Positions 1 to 8,609 of a stretch of DNA of 54,087 nt are shown here, piece after piece. A program made the position numbers and the translations under genes. Each line of letters starts with the position of its first letter. The first letter of the stretch is position 1. The notes below the pieces were generated by a model. The model was not told the origin of the DNA. It saw nothing but the letters and a program-made list of their open reading frames with translations, and searched no databases. The DNA lies in NCBI GenBank assembly GCA_022563195.1, contig JADFNV010000019.1, positions 1-54,087 of the forward strand. Direction: 5' to 3'. This stretch comes from Pseudomonadota bacterium. Lineage in GTDB: Bacteria; Pseudomonadota; Gammaproteobacteria; Steroidobacterales; Woeseiaceae.

Positions 1-865
1 AACGGAAGAAAAGACGCCAGTAGTCGGCGTCGAGGGCGAAACCGTTCGTGCCCACGGAGGCTTGGAAATCGTGATCGATTTGCCTCGCGGTATACGTCGC
101 GTTCTCGAAGGTGCGGCTCTTGAAGGACACTCCGATCTTCGCAAGGTCGGCCCGATAGATATTGGCCATTCGCTTCGCATCGACAAAGGTCTGCGGAAAT
201 ATCATGACGAAATCGAATCGTACGGGTTTGCCGTCGATGGTCTTGTAGCGCCATCCGTCGTCCGGGCTGACGGCCCACCCGCACTCATCCAGCAACTGGG
301 CCGCGCGTTCGAGGTCAAACTCGATGAGTTCTATATCGGGATTGTACCCCATATGCTCCGTATCGAAGATCCCATTGGACGGTAGGTACAGGTCGTAGGA
401 GACGTCGCGAAGGACGCGCTCGCGGTCGTAGGCGTGGGCCATGGCGAGGCGAACGCGATGCTCAACACCATGCGCTTGCCGCCCAATGGATTTATGACCG
501 GCTACCGCCCGATTGTATGGACTCAACTCGCTATCTTCCGATACGAGAGGAATTTGTTTCTGAAGCTGGATCCAAATTTCTGTATGGTTCTTTGATTGAT
601 AGTCGCGAACGAATGTTATGCGCTCCGAGCGCGGCGCGGCGTATGCCGGTTGCAAACCCGGCTCCACGTTATCAAGGTAGATCATCGAATTGATGAGTAC
701 CGTAATTCGCTGATCAAGTTCGTCCCACTTGTCCTTTTGTACGACATAGTAGGCCAACCCAAAAGGAACTAAAATCGTCAAAATACCTGTGATGAAACCC
801 TTCCCATTCTCCTTGAACAGCCGGAATAATGCGTTTTCTTGCTTGTCCTGATCGGAATTACTCAT
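1..865 (-). CDS. Chimeric membrane-anchored ORF with a solute-binding-protein (SBP_bac_5-like) C-terminal part; runs off the window start
   Basis: An open frame of 288 codons runs without a stop from ATG at 865 to the window edge. Residues 1-20 are polar, about 21-42 form one membrane segment (GFITGILTILVPFGLAYYVV), and about 43-130 are unrecognised. From about residue 138 the text becomes that of an oligopeptide/nickel-type ABC substrate-binding protein: VRLAMAHAYDRERV resembles the family's 'vRqAlayAiDRe' helix, followed by GYNPD, AAQLLDECGW and a DGKPVRFDF strand. The ~250-residue N-terminal lobe expected before that helix is missing. I infer a gene fusion by deletion with the junction near 450-500. 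No transporter permease is visible nearby. It may be non-functional. Confidence 0.6.
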   Translation of the reverse strand, partial: MSNSDQDKQENALFRLFKENGKGFITGILTILVPFGLAYYVVQKDKWDELDQRITVLINSMIYLDNVEPGLQPAYAAPRSERITFVRDYQSKNHTEIWIQLQKQIPLVSEDSELSPYNRAVAGHKSIGRQAHGVEHRVRLAMAHAYDRERVLRDVSYDLYLPSNGIFDTEHMGYNPDIELIEFDLERAAQLLDECGWAVSPDDGWRYKTIDGKPVRFDFVMIFPQTFVDAKRMANIYRADLAKIGVSFKSRTFENATYTARQIDHDFQASVGTNGFALDADYWRLFFR

Positions 866-1074
866 TTGCCTTACCTCGCCCAGATTAACGTAGCGATTTA
901 TTCTTGGTGTTGAGTATAAGAGTTTTTTACCTGCAGTTATCGAAGCGTCGCTCCCCTCAGGTCTTAATCAGAGCCGTCATTTCAATTTGGGTCACCTTCA
1001 ACTCTTAAGCGACGGCCAAGAACGATTGGTGTGCGAATCGAAGAATGATATTCACAACTGGTGACTAAATTACC

Positions 1075-1092
1075 AATTTCCGCTTTGGGTCA
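1075..1092 (+). repeat. Copy 1 of a dispersed intergenic motif
   Basis: AATTTCCGCTTTGGGTCA is repeated with one mismatch at 1968-1985 (AATTTCCGCTTCGGGTCA). In both places GCAGCCC follows 3 nt later. Both copies are intergenic, and the resemblance extends weakly into flanking text rich in GGCCG. This looks like a small dispersed repeat family of this genome. Confidence 0.5.
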
Positions 1093-1119
1093 CAAGCAGC
1101 CCTTCAGTCACATAATAGC

Positions 1120-1154
1120 CGAACGGCTGCTTCCGGGACCAAACCAGCCGTTCG
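1120..1154. repeat. 10-bp palindrome in intergenic DNA
   Basis: CGAACGGCTG (1120-1129) is the exact reverse complement of CAGCCGTTCG (1145-1154), separated by 15 nt. It sits just after the dispersed motif and could be part of the same repeat or a transcript hairpin. Confidence 0.5.
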
Positions 1155-1250
1155 ATTGACGAATTTTCAGAACTTGAATCTGAACGACTGCTTTACTCAA
1201 CAGCGGCCGTTCAAAGCAGAAGAAAATCACGATAATGACAGGCAGCTAAC

Positions 1251-1440
1251 GGCCGAGGCTGTGTGAAAACTCCGCAACATATCCACACTAGAAACCGCCT
1301 CCAAATACATCGTGAGAGGTTATTGACTGGCTTAGGAACCGATAGCGTCCTATCAGCAAGCAACTGACATCAACTGAAAATTCGCGTTGCCTGAAATGGA
1401 TCTCACGAGGTTGTTCTTGGGTTTTCACACAGCCTCGGCC
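1251..1440. mobile_element. MITE-like non-autonomous element, 190 bp
   Basis: The element is bounded by perfect 20-bp terminal inverted repeats: GGCCGAGGCTGTGTGAAAAC at 1251-1270 and its exact reverse complement at 1421-1440. The 150 bp between them encode nothing recognisable, so it would depend on a transposase supplied elsewhere. The outermost GGCC is itself palindromic and could be the duplicated target rather than part of the repeat. No other target duplication is evident. No second copy was noticed in this window. Confidence 0.7.
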
Positions 1441-1505
1441 AGGAGCGGACATTGCGACTCAACGAAACTGTCCAATAAACTCAGGCAAGACCAAATAGCA
1501 GACAA

Positions 1506-1931
1506 TTAAAAAATGGCGGACGAAATTGTCAAGAGCAACAGCAGCGCAACTGCGGCGACTATAATTCCCGCATTCTTGAAAAACATTGTCGCCAAAATCA
1601 CCAGAAATATAGCTGTGGCAACTACAGCTATCGCAGATTGAATTGCCGGTTCCCCGCCCGAGAAGATAAATAAAAGCGCCAATATGCCCATGATTGGTAC
1701 CGCTACGATCAGGCAAAGGACAATCAGGACGACCTTGAGAGCAATTCTCGACGATTTTATAATTCTTTCTTTTGTTGAGTCTTCCGGACTTTTATGTTGA
1801 CGTTCGGGCTGCTCGCCAACATCTCTTGCGTCACCAATCGTGGAGGGACTAGGAACCGCGGGCTCGTTCGACCGACGCGATCGATACTCGAGAAAATCCT
1901 CCGCATCATCGTTCCCAGAATCGGTCGGCAT
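1506..1931 (-). CDS. Small hypothetical inner-membrane protein
   Basis: 141 residues from ATG 1931. The first ~65 residues are polar, acidic and proline/serine-containing (MPTDSGNDDAEDFLEYRSRR), probably cytosolic. Residues ~66-141 contain three closely spaced hydrophobic segments (KVVLIVLCLIVAVPIMGIL, AIQSAIAVVATAIFLVILA, NAGIIVAAVALLLLLTI), and the protein ends right after the last helix. I recognise no family. It stands alone between repeat-rich intergenic regions, with no obvious partner. The membrane topology is seen in the sequence; function is unknown. Confidence 0.6.
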   Translation of the reverse strand: MPTDSGNDDAEDFLEYRSRRSNEPAVPSPSTIGDARDVGEQPERQHKSPEDSTKERIIKSSRIALKVVLIVLCLIVAVPIMGILALLFIFSGGEPAIQSAIAVVATAIFLVILATMFFKNAGIIVAAVALLLLLTISSAIF

Positions 1932-1967
1932 TTGAATTCCTCAATCTCATAATTCTCAGGTCAAGTA

Positions 1968-1985
1968 AATTTCCGCTTCGGGTCA
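1968..1985 (+). repeat. Copy 2 of the dispersed intergenic motif
   Basis: AATTTCCGCTTCGGGTCA, one mismatch from 1075-1092, followed by TTTGCAGCCC. It lies just upstream of the start of the minus-strand membrane protein ending at 1506. Confidence 0.5.
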
Positions 1986-2112
1986 TTTGCAGCCCGTCGC
2001 TAGCCTAGCGGCCGCTTTCAGGCATTGCGCGGCGCCTTCACTGTGATTCGCCCGTCTCGTGTCAGCATAGTTCTGTATAATTGACAGACCAAAGGCTCCT
2101 GTGGAGGTCGGC

Positions 2113-2511
2113 ATGAAAACCACCCATGTAGTGGCGTTGGAACTATTTTTGGTGTTGTTGCTGGCAGGGTGCGCCAGCCTCCCTATGGACCAGGCCTGCC
2201 GCGCAGGTATAGACAAAGAGTCCAAGGTCTTGGCCGCCAATGGTCATCGCATGCGGCTCCATCGCTCACCGGATTTTGAATTCCTGCTCAGTGCGGCAGA
2301 GGACAGCGAACTGGTTGGTGACTATGAGGACTGTCTGACTTTATTGCAGATGGCTCGTGTCGACCGGCACCCGTGGACCCAAATTGACTACTACGGCCAT
2401 TCCGCACAAAACACTAATTCGCAGCCTGGGTACAGGCAACCCATCAGCGGGCAATCGAAAGATGTGGCGCATCATGCTGCTGGCCATACCCATCATCACG
2501 GCCACGACTAG
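2113..2511 (+). CDS. Small lipoprotein with a histidine-rich C-terminus
   Basis: 132 residues. I chose ATG 2113 because it is preceded by GGAGGTCGGC (Shine-Dalgarno) and starts a canonical lipoprotein signal: positive KTTH, hydrophobic core, lipobox LLAGC (cysteine ~23). The mature part has a central acidic helix (AAEDSELVGDYEDCLTLLQM), then a low-complexity tail ending HHAAGHTHHHGHD. Seven histidines in the last fourteen residues suggest periplasmic or surface binding of a divalent metal such as Ni, Zn or Cu; that is an inference. No metal transporter is adjacent. It converges on the GNAT gene across a strong hairpin. Confidence 0.65.
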   Translation: MKTTHVVALELFLVLLLAGCASLPMDQACRAGIDKESKVLAANGHRMRLHRSPDFEFLLSAAEDSELVGDYEDCLTLLQMARVDRHPWTQIDYYGHSAQNTNSQPGYRQPISGQSKDVAHHAAGHTHHHGHD

Positions 2512-2555
2512 TCGATCAACAGCGATCAACGCTGCATATCTCGACACTCTCGGAA

Positions 2556-2586
2556 TCTGACAGGCCGCCAACTCAGGCCTGTCAGA
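2556..2586. terminator. Bidirectional terminator hairpin
   Basis: A perfect 11-bp stem, TCTGACAGGCC (2556-2566) with GGCCTGTCAGA (2576-2586), and a 9-nt loop. It lies between the convergent lipoprotein and acetyltransferase genes and overlaps the acetyltransferase stop codon. There is no strong T-tract on either side, so termination efficiency is uncertain. Confidence 0.6.
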
Positions 2587-3094
2587 ACCTATACGCCATT
2601 ATCGACGATGTAAGACGTTCAGACCCTACCTCGAGCATCGGACCAGGGCCTAGCTGATCGAATCCCAGTTTCTTATAAAACGCTTGTGCCCGGTAATTGA
2701 TATCGGCAACACTGAGCCACACGCAGCCGCACCCGGCCGCTCGAATAGACTCTATTGCGTGCTTGTAGAGCGATCGACCCAGCCCGTTGCCATACTCTGA
2801 CGCCAACACATATATCTGCTTAAGTTCCGATGCATCGGCATCCACTGGAATCGGGCAACCATGATGTTTCACAAGGTAAAACCCGCGAGGATCATTTTCG
2901 ATCGAAGCGATACAACAAACGGTCTGGGGACTCGAGAGCTCATCTGATGCGGATTCTGCAGTGAAATTGGCTGCACAATACGCGGCGATGTCTTCCGGCG
3001 AATGAACGTCTTTGTAAGCTTGTTTGAAAGTGTCGACCCAAAGCTTCACCAGCTGATCAGAGTATTCTGTGCCGACTATTTGCAACTCGAACAT
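2582..3094 (-). CDS. GNAT-family N-acetyltransferase
   Basis: 170 residues from ATG 3094. The GNAT fold is recognisable. Residues ~86-113 (DASELKQIYVLASEYGNGLG) match the beta-4/motif A region with the acetyl-CoA pyrophosphate-binding Q/R-x-x-G-x-G/A pattern (here EYGNGLGRSLYKHAIE). Motif B follows as CVWLSVADINYRAQAFYKKLGFDQLG, the usual N-x-x-A-x-x-F-Y-x-k-x-G-F. The substrate cannot be deduced; members of this subgroup acetylate small molecules or protein N-termini. It is a single-gene unit, convergent with a lipoprotein gene and downstream of a divergently unrelated amidase. Confidence 0.8.
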   Translation of the reverse strand: MFELQIVGTEYSDQLVKLWVDTFKQAYKDVHSPEDIAAYCAANFTAESASDELSSPQTVCCIASIENDPRGFYLVKHHGCPIPVDADASELKQIYVLASEYGNGLGRSLYKHAIESIRAAGCGCVWLSVADINYRAQAFYKKLGFDQLGPGPMLEVGSERLTSSIMAYRF

Positions 3095-3144
3095 ACAATC
3101 GCTCCGTTGCGTCGACTATCGAGTTGAACAATCCGTGCGAACAC

Positions 3145-4773
3145 TCAATTTCCGCTAAGCGTCGTTGGCGGCGGCAACCGTCCGAGCACCGCTTCGATTA
3201 CCCGCCCGAGGGCGAGTAATGCCTCGTCGCTATTCTCTGGCCCATCCAACTCTATTGACACGGGAAGTCCGCCAGGCGAAAGCCCGGCGGGTAGTACCAG
3301 ACCCGGGATACCGGATGTGCTACCCGGCGATATGTTTCTCGCCATCGCTATTTCCAACGTGATCGGTGTGCCACCAATTTCGACCATGATGTCTTGACCG
3401 ATCGGAGGTGCCGGCATCATCGTTGTCGGAAATATCATCGCAACAATGTTGCGGTCGCGAAAGTACGCACGCATTGTTTCTCTCAGTGCCGGAATATGCA
3501 CATCACGAGCCGCATCAAAAGCCTCTTGTGACATCGTGTATTGACCACCGGGCAAAACGTAATCAGCGAATACACCTTTAATATCGTCGCTGGCTTGCGC
3601 AAGCACGTCACCAAAGGTGATACCACCGCCATAGGTCTCAAGGTACTTGCTGAATTGGCGCTCTACGTCCAACAGCTGCGCCGGTGCCGTCGTCAAGCTG
3701 ATCAGGTTTTCCAGATCGGGAACATCCGCTTCCACCAGAACGGCTCCGGCATCGGCGAGTTTTCCTAAGGAAATTTCTGTAATGCGTTCGACGTCGCTAT
3801 CGAGGCCACCGAAGTAGTATTGGCGCGGGACTCCCAGTCTCACACCCTGAAGTGACGCAGGACGAAAGTCCGGCTGCTTGCCAAGAACGATCGCATCGAA
3901 TAATTGCAGATCCTCGACACATCGCGCATGCGGACCGACCTGGTCAAACAGCGGTGTGATCGGCATTACACCGGCATTTGGATAGCGGTGCGTCGTCGGG
4001 CGAAATCCGCAAATTCCACACAGTGCTGCAGGAACCCGTATCGAGCCCTGAGTATCCTCGGCGATACCGAGCGGCGCCATGCGAGCCGCGATCGCCGCCG
4101 CCGTACCGCCCGAGCTGCCACCTGGAATACGGTCGGTGTCATAGGGATTGTGAACGGCTCCGTACGCAGTGTTGTTACTGGTCCAACCGAATGAGAGTTC
4201 ATGAATATTCGTCTTGCCCAGGACAAAGGCGCCAGCTTGTTTAAGCATGCGCACGAGCTTCGCGTCCTGAGATGGTCTGAAATTCCGTAGTGCCGGCGTG
4301 CCACCGGTCGTCGGGTAATCGATCGTATTGATGCTGTCCTTCACCGGTATCGGCAGACCATGCAACGGCCCGAGTTCGGCTCCCGTGGCACGCTTCACGT
4401 CGGCGTCCCAGGCCGCCGCCATCACTTTCTCCGGCTCAAGGGAAATGAAGGCATTAAGGTGGCTGAACTCCTGGCATTGTTCTAACAGCGCAGATGCGTA
4501 CGCCTCGGATGTCAGTTCGCCGGTGCGCATTGCAGCGACAGCATCAGCTGCAGAAAGGTCGAGTAATGAGCCGGTCGAATCCGCAGAATTCACGTTGTTC
4601 ATCGTTTCTCCACAGGCAATCAGGCTGGTTGACACAGCCGCGCCCCAAGCGAGGACCTGGCGACGTGATGTCTTGGGCATGTTTATCTGGTGCGGATAAA
4701 TTGCATGATCCCCTCCGGCAGCGTCGACATCTTGATCGGGCAAAGTGTTGTTTCGACGGTTGCGGCCACTCAT
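3145..4773 (-). CDS. Exported amidase-signature hydrolase
   Basis: 542 residues from 4773. An internal ATG at 4680 (MPKTSRRQVLAWG) would give a more compact signal, but the better Shine-Dalgarno-like stretch precedes 4773. A twin-arginine pattern SRRQVLAWG followed by a hydrophobic run and LIACG indicates Tat export, possibly as a lipoprotein. The amidase-signature Ser-cisSer-Lys triad is visible: Lys in LPIPVKDSINT, cis-Ser in PGGSSGGTAAA, and nucleophile Ser in EDTQGSIRVPA, where the usual GTDTGGS is altered to AEDTQGS. It hydrolyses an amide bond; the substrate is unknown. No operon partner is visible. Confidence 0.8.
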   Translation of the reverse strand: MSGRNRRNNTLPDQDVDAAGGDHAIYPHQINMPKTSRRQVLAWGAAVSTSLIACGETMNNVNSADSTGSLLDLSAADAVAAMRTGELTSEAYASALLEQCQEFSHLNAFISLEPEKVMAAAWDADVKRATGAELGPLHGLPIPVKDSINTIDYPTTGGTPALRNFRPSQDAKLVRMLKQAGAFVLGKTNIHELSFGWTSNNTAYGAVHNPYDTDRIPGGSSGGTAAAIAARMAPLGIAEDTQGSIRVPAALCGICGFRPTTHRYPNAGVMPITPLFDQVGPHARCVEDLQLFDAIVLGKQPDFRPASLQGVRLGVPRQYYFGGLDSDVERITEISLGKLADAGAVLVEADVPDLENLISLTTAPAQLLDVERQFSKYLETYGGGITFGDVLAQASDDIKGVFADYVLPGGQYTMSQEAFDAARDVHIPALRETMRAYFRDRNIVAMIFPTTMMPAPPIGQDIMVEIGGTPITLEIAMARNISPGSTSGIPGLVLPAGLSPGGLPVSIELDGPENSDEALLALGRVIEAVLGRLPPPTTLSGN

Positions 4774-4936
4774 TATCCTAGCACCTGACTGGCCGCTTGA
4801 CGGTTTTCACCGCTAGTCGAAATTCATCAGCAAATCCTCGTATGATCATCAGGTAATCATCATGCTCGACAAAGCCGATCCCGGCAGACTTGGGATCAAC
4901 AGCCAGTCAGTGTGGCATTGGCCGAGGGAGGACGTC

Positions 4937-5719
4937 ATGAAATATTCAACCATTATTACCACTGTTGTAACCGCACTAATATTGAGCGCCTGTGGTGGCA
5001 CCAAAGTGCTCAAAAATTCGCAACCGCTACAGGCCACTGAGTCGCTCGCAGCCGCATCCGATCAGCGAGTCACGGCGATACTCGACTGGGTCATCGTCCG
5101 CGATGGTCCGGGAACCTGGGCCAAGAATGCTGACTGGGATGAATACCTGCTGAGAGTCAGCAACCTGTCTGATCAGCCGATACAGATAACAGGACTAATT
5201 GTCATCGATTCGCTCGATACGCGGATTGAACCGGAGCCCGGGCGCAAACAACTTGTCAAAGGCAGCAAGCAGACTGCCCGACGTTACAAAGATTCTGGGA
5301 TCAAGGTAAAAGCAGGCCGGGGTACAGGGACGATGCTCGTGGCCGGTGCTGCAGTGACCGCGGTTGGAGTCGGCGCAGCAACTGCTGCGGTAGTTGGGGG
5401 CTTGGGGGGTGTTGGTACTGCGGGTGCGGGTGCTGGCGCGGCCGGTGGCCTGCTGTTGCTGGGTCCGGCGCTCGTCGTCGGCGGCATTGTGCGCGGCGTC
5501 CGCAACAGTGCCGTCAATAAAGAGATTGTGCAGCGGCAGACACAATTGCCGTTGCAAGTATCCGCGGGTGAGCAACTGACGCTCGATATCTTTTTCCCAC
5601 TGGCACCGTCACCCCGAATGGTCGAAGTAATATATACCGATGCCAATGGCGAACATCGACTCGGTATCGACACGAGCGCAGCGCTGCATGGCCTGCACAT
5701 GGACGCGTCGAAAGAGTAG
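4937..5719 (+). CDS. Lipoprotein with a glycine/alanine-rich hydrophobic segment
   Basis: 260 residues. Start ATG 4937 follows GAGGGAGG and opens a lipoprotein signal with lipobox LSACG (cysteine ~19). Residues ~25-110 form an exported domain with beta-rich text (YLLRVSNLSDQPIQITGL). Residues ~130-185 are a long Gly/Ala/Val run (VAGAAVTAVGVGAATAAVV and following), perhaps two glycine-zipper membrane segments. The C-terminal ~75 residues resume a beta-rich domain with a predicted strand pattern. The glycine-zipper layout is like that of outer-membrane or toxin-like lipoproteins, but I cannot name a family. It is transcribed alone and converges on the PotD-like gene. Confidence 0.6.
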   Translation: MKYSTIITTVVTALILSACGGTKVLKNSQPLQATESLAAASDQRVTAILDWVIVRDGPGTWAKNADWDEYLLRVSNLSDQPIQITGLIVIDSLDTRIEPEPGRKQLVKGSKQTARRYKDSGIKVKAGRGTGTMLVAGAAVTAVGVGAATAAVVGGLGGVGTAGAGAGAAGGLLLLGPALVVGGIVRGVRNSAVNKEIVQRQTQLPLQVSAGEQLTLDIFFPLAPSPRMVEVIYTDANGEHRLGIDTSAALHGLHMDASKE

Positions 5720-5759
5720 GACTGCGAAATAGATTCTGAGCGCGTGGTTATAGATGGTT

Positions 5760-5786
5760 TGGTCTTGAGTCGCTCAGTCAAGACCA
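5760..5786. terminator. Convergent-gene hairpin
   Basis: TGGTCTTGA (5760-5768) pairs perfectly with TCAAGACCA (5778-5786) over a 9-nt loop that contains the stop codon of the minus-strand binding-protein gene. It is placed between convergent genes, so a bidirectional terminator role is likely. Confidence 0.55.
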
Positions 5787-6847
5787 GCCTGGGCTTCAAA
5801 CCAAAGCTGGAACAGCCTGGCTTTCTTCGCTGGTGGCAGTGCGGCGGTAAACACGCCCCGCGCAAATGTTCCGACCGGGTCATCGATGCCCGTTCCAACA
5901 ACCCTGTCCGGGTCGATCAGAGCAAGCGTGTTGGCATTGCCGTGCCCGTACCCATACTCGTCGAACAGCGCCACACCGCTCAGCGGGTCCAGCATGGCAT
6001 TGATGTAATCGTAGGCTTGATCCTCCGACCCTGCGCCGTTGGCGCTGATGGAAAGTCCGCACATAAAAGGCATCAAAGGTTCGACCACCATGATCGGTAT
6101 ACCTTCCTCTTTCATTCTGCGCGAAGCACTGCCGAAGACGAATGAGAGGCCGACATCGCCGGCAACCCAGGCCTGTTCGAGCTGGGTGCCGTCGGACCAA
6201 ATGAAGCGCGCGTTCTCGAGCATCTTCGTGAAGATTTCGGATACCGCCTCCATTTCCGCCTCGGTCGGATCCAGCGGATCCGCCCAGCCGGCAATGATCC
6301 CGGCGATCAAAAAATTGGCGCGGATATCCGAGGTGAGCGCAGTTTTACCTTTAAATCGCGGATCGATAAAGATATCGAAGGTCGCGTTCTCAACCTCGAT
6401 GGTCTCGGGATTGTAGGCGACGGTCGAATATCCCCAGTCCCAGGGAGCGATCCAGTATTTACCGTCGGCCTGGACGTCCTTCACATCCAGCAAGGTGGGA
6501 GTGATGTCCCCCCAGCGTGGAATTCGGTCGACATCAAGTGGTTTGATCAGCCCTCCGTCGCGAGCCGCGGCAATTTGGCCAGCGCACAGGTGCACCAGGT
6601 CGACCTGGTAGCCGTTCCGCATCCTCTGCAGGGCATCCTCTTCCTCAGCAAAAAACGAGTATGCCGGTTGCCCGCCGTACTTGGCGTTGTACTCGGGATG
6701 GTATTCCACCTGTTGGTAGCCATTCCATTCCAGTAGCAACAAGTCGACTTCGTTGTCGTCGGCCCCCTGACATGACATGAGCAGGCTGGCTACCAGGCCG
6801 ATGCCGCCCAGGTCCGAACCCTTGATTATCCGGCAGCGTGTGAGCAT
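5774..6847 (-). CDS. Periplasmic PotD/PotF-type polyamine (or related) binding protein, solitary
   Basis: 357 residues from ATG 6847, chosen because GGTGAGG lies 8 nt upstream; an extended frame to 6931 has no such site. The N-terminal hydrophobic stretch ends LLMSCQG, a lipobox-like site. The rest is a type-2 periplasmic binding protein of the spermidine/putrescine group: YDVDLVHL-like domain crossover, WIAPWDWGYSTVAYNPE (typical 'P..wGt..l.yN'), FIDPRFKGKTAL, and the C-terminal GYGHGNANTLALI. The expected permease and ATPase genes are not adjacent, so it is an orphan binding protein, or a receptor for a system encoded elsewhere. It is divergent from the TPR gene. Confidence 0.7.
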   Translation of the reverse strand: MLTRCRIIKGSDLGGIGLVASLLMSCQGADDNEVDLLLLEWNGYQQVEYHPEYNAKYGGQPAYSFFAEEEDALQRMRNGYQVDLVHLCAGQIAAARDGGLIKPLDVDRIPRWGDITPTLLDVKDVQADGKYWIAPWDWGYSTVAYNPETIEVENATFDIFIDPRFKGKTALTSDIRANFLIAGIIAGWADPLDPTEAEMEAVSEIFTKMLENARFIWSDGTQLEQAWVAGDVGLSFVFGSASRRMKEEGIPIMVVEPLMPFMCGLSISANGAGSEDQAYDYINAMLDPLSGVALFDEYGYGHGNANTLALIDPDRVVGTGIDDPVGTFARGVFTAALPPAKKARLFQLWFEAQAGLD

Positions 6848-7040
6848 TTCGCGATCCTCACCACCTGATTTGCAATGGATATTGTTGCTCAATCTCGAAT
6901 GGCCTCCCAGGCATCGATATTTCTTCTTCATGAGGCACGTTCATAATTAAGAGGGTCGATGTTAACCGCTATTGAATTATAATAACTGCTATCAGCGAAC
7001 GGTTCTTCGCAAAAAATCGGGCATCAGTGCAAGACATCAC

Positions 7041-8609
7041 GTGACAGCACAGAAATCCAAGTCGTCAACACTGTGGGAGGAGATCAAACGGCGCAAGGTC
7101 GTGCGCGTCGTCGTTGCCTATCTGGTGGTCGGCTGGGGCCTGATTCAGATCGCGGACGCAACGTTGCAGCCGCTGCACTTGCCGGATTGGGCGGGTACGC
7201 TGGTGGTGTGGCTGGTGGCGCTGGGTTTTCCGATCACGGTGATCCTCGCCTGGGTACTGGATATCTCGCCCAAGGGCATCAAAGTGACCGGGCCTGCTGA
7301 CGAAAGCGACGAGGTGTCTTCCGCACCTGCGGACGCCTCCATTGCCGTTTTGCCTTTCGTCAACATGAGCGGGAATCCCGACAACGAGTACTTCAGCGAT
7401 GGCATTTCCGAGGAATTGCTCAATCTGTTGTCACGGTTGCAGTCTCTGCGCGTCTGTTCGCGTACCTCATCCTTTGCCCTCAAGGGAAAAAATATCGACA
7501 TGCCCACTATTGCTAACCGGCTTGGAGTTCGTCACGTGCTTGAGGGAAGCGTGCGGCGTGTCGGTGACAGGGTGCGGATTACAGCGCAGCTCATCGATGC
7601 CGTTGAAGACCGCCACCTGTGGTCAGAGACCTATGATCGTGAGCTGCAGGACATTTTCGCTGTGCAGGATGAAATAGCCGCGCACCTCTTTACGGCGTTG
7701 AGACTCAGCCTGACGATCGAAGAGCAACACGCCATCCGGCCTACTACAAACAACGCTGAAGCCCTGGATTATTTCCTGCGCGGGCGTGAGTTATATCACC
7801 GTACCGAAGCTGGCCACCTGGACAGATCTCGCGAGAATTTTGAGGAGGCGATTCGAATCGATCCCGATTACGCGCTGGCATGGGCCGGGTTGACTTACGT
7901 ATTTGTTGATACGTATTGGTACAAGGACAAGGAAGCGGCATGGATAGAGCGCGCCCACGAGGCCAGTCAAAAAGCTGTCGAACTGGCGCCGCACCTTGCT
8001 GAACCACACGCTGCGCGGGGGCTGGCATTGCGCGCTGCAGAGCAGTTCGATGCAGCCGAGGCCGAGTTTGAGAAAGCCATCACCTTCAATCCGCGCTTGT
8101 TCGAGCCGCTGCACTTCTATGCACAAATGATGCGCAGCTTGGGCCAGTACAAACGAGCAGCCCAACTGTTTTGCCGCGCGGCCGAGGTGCGCCCCGAGGA
8201 TTACCAGGCCCTGGCGATTGCAAGCAACATGTACGAGGCCATGGGAGACGTTGAGCGTTCGCGTGAAGCGTCGAAAGATACAGCCGCGAGGGCAGAGCGC
8301 GCTATCGAATTGAATCCCAACGATTCACGCGCCCTGATCCTGGGCGCCGGCGCCTGGCATACGCTGGGAGACGATTAAAAGGCGATGGAGTGGGCCAGCA
8401 GGGCCCATGAAGTCAATCCCAACTCAAGCAACGTCATGTACAACTCCGCGTGCCTCTATGCCAAGTTGGGTGAAACTGAGAGGGCGGTGGATTTTCTCGA
8501 AAAGGCGGTTGAACTTGGCGGACGCAACAAGCGCTACTATGAAAATGACGTCGACTTCGACTCCATCCGCGATCACCCACGCTTCAAGGCCCTGCTGGAA
8601 CGCGTTTAA
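7041..8609 (+). pseudogene. Membrane-anchored TolB-N/TPR signalling protein interrupted by an in-frame stop
   Basis: From GTG 7041 the frame encodes a short N-terminus (LWEEIKRRKVVRVVVAYLVV), two membrane helices, and a FlgO/TolB N-like domain (SIAVLPFVNMSGNPDNEYFS, DGISEELLNLLSR, GVRHVLEGSVRRVGDRVRIT, YDRELQDIFAVQDEIA). TPR repeats follow to the end. A TAA at 8376-8378 interrupts the frame after TLGDD. The same frame continues at once with KAMEWASRAHEVNP and further TPR text ending ALLERV at 8609. A single base change in a sense codon would explain this. Either the gene is a recent pseudogene, or the 445-residue product is made without its last repeats. The 3' end overlaps the convergent lpxB end by 26 bp. 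Confidence 0.7.

Larger units (their letters stand above)
866..1505. other. Gene-free stretch rich in repeats
   Basis: About 640 bp with no convincing coding frame. It contains a dispersed-repeat motif near 1075, a palindrome at 1120-1154 and a 190-bp MITE-like element at 1251-1440, each listed separately. No tRNA or clear promoter was seen. Confidence 0.6.

Noticed and set aside
62..385. Plus-strand ORF of 107 codons
   Set aside because: It is the antisense of the solute-binding-protein C-terminal text, which carries recognisable family motifs; the plus translation does not.
3966..4304. Several overlapping ORFs opposite or alongside the amidase
   Set aside because: Arg/Pro-rich shadow frames of a gene with clear catalytic motifs.
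5284..5901. 205-codon minus ORF opposite the glycine-rich lipoprotein
   Set aside because: Proline/alanine-rich mirror of a GC-rich glycine stretch; it also crosses the hairpin and the end of the next gene.
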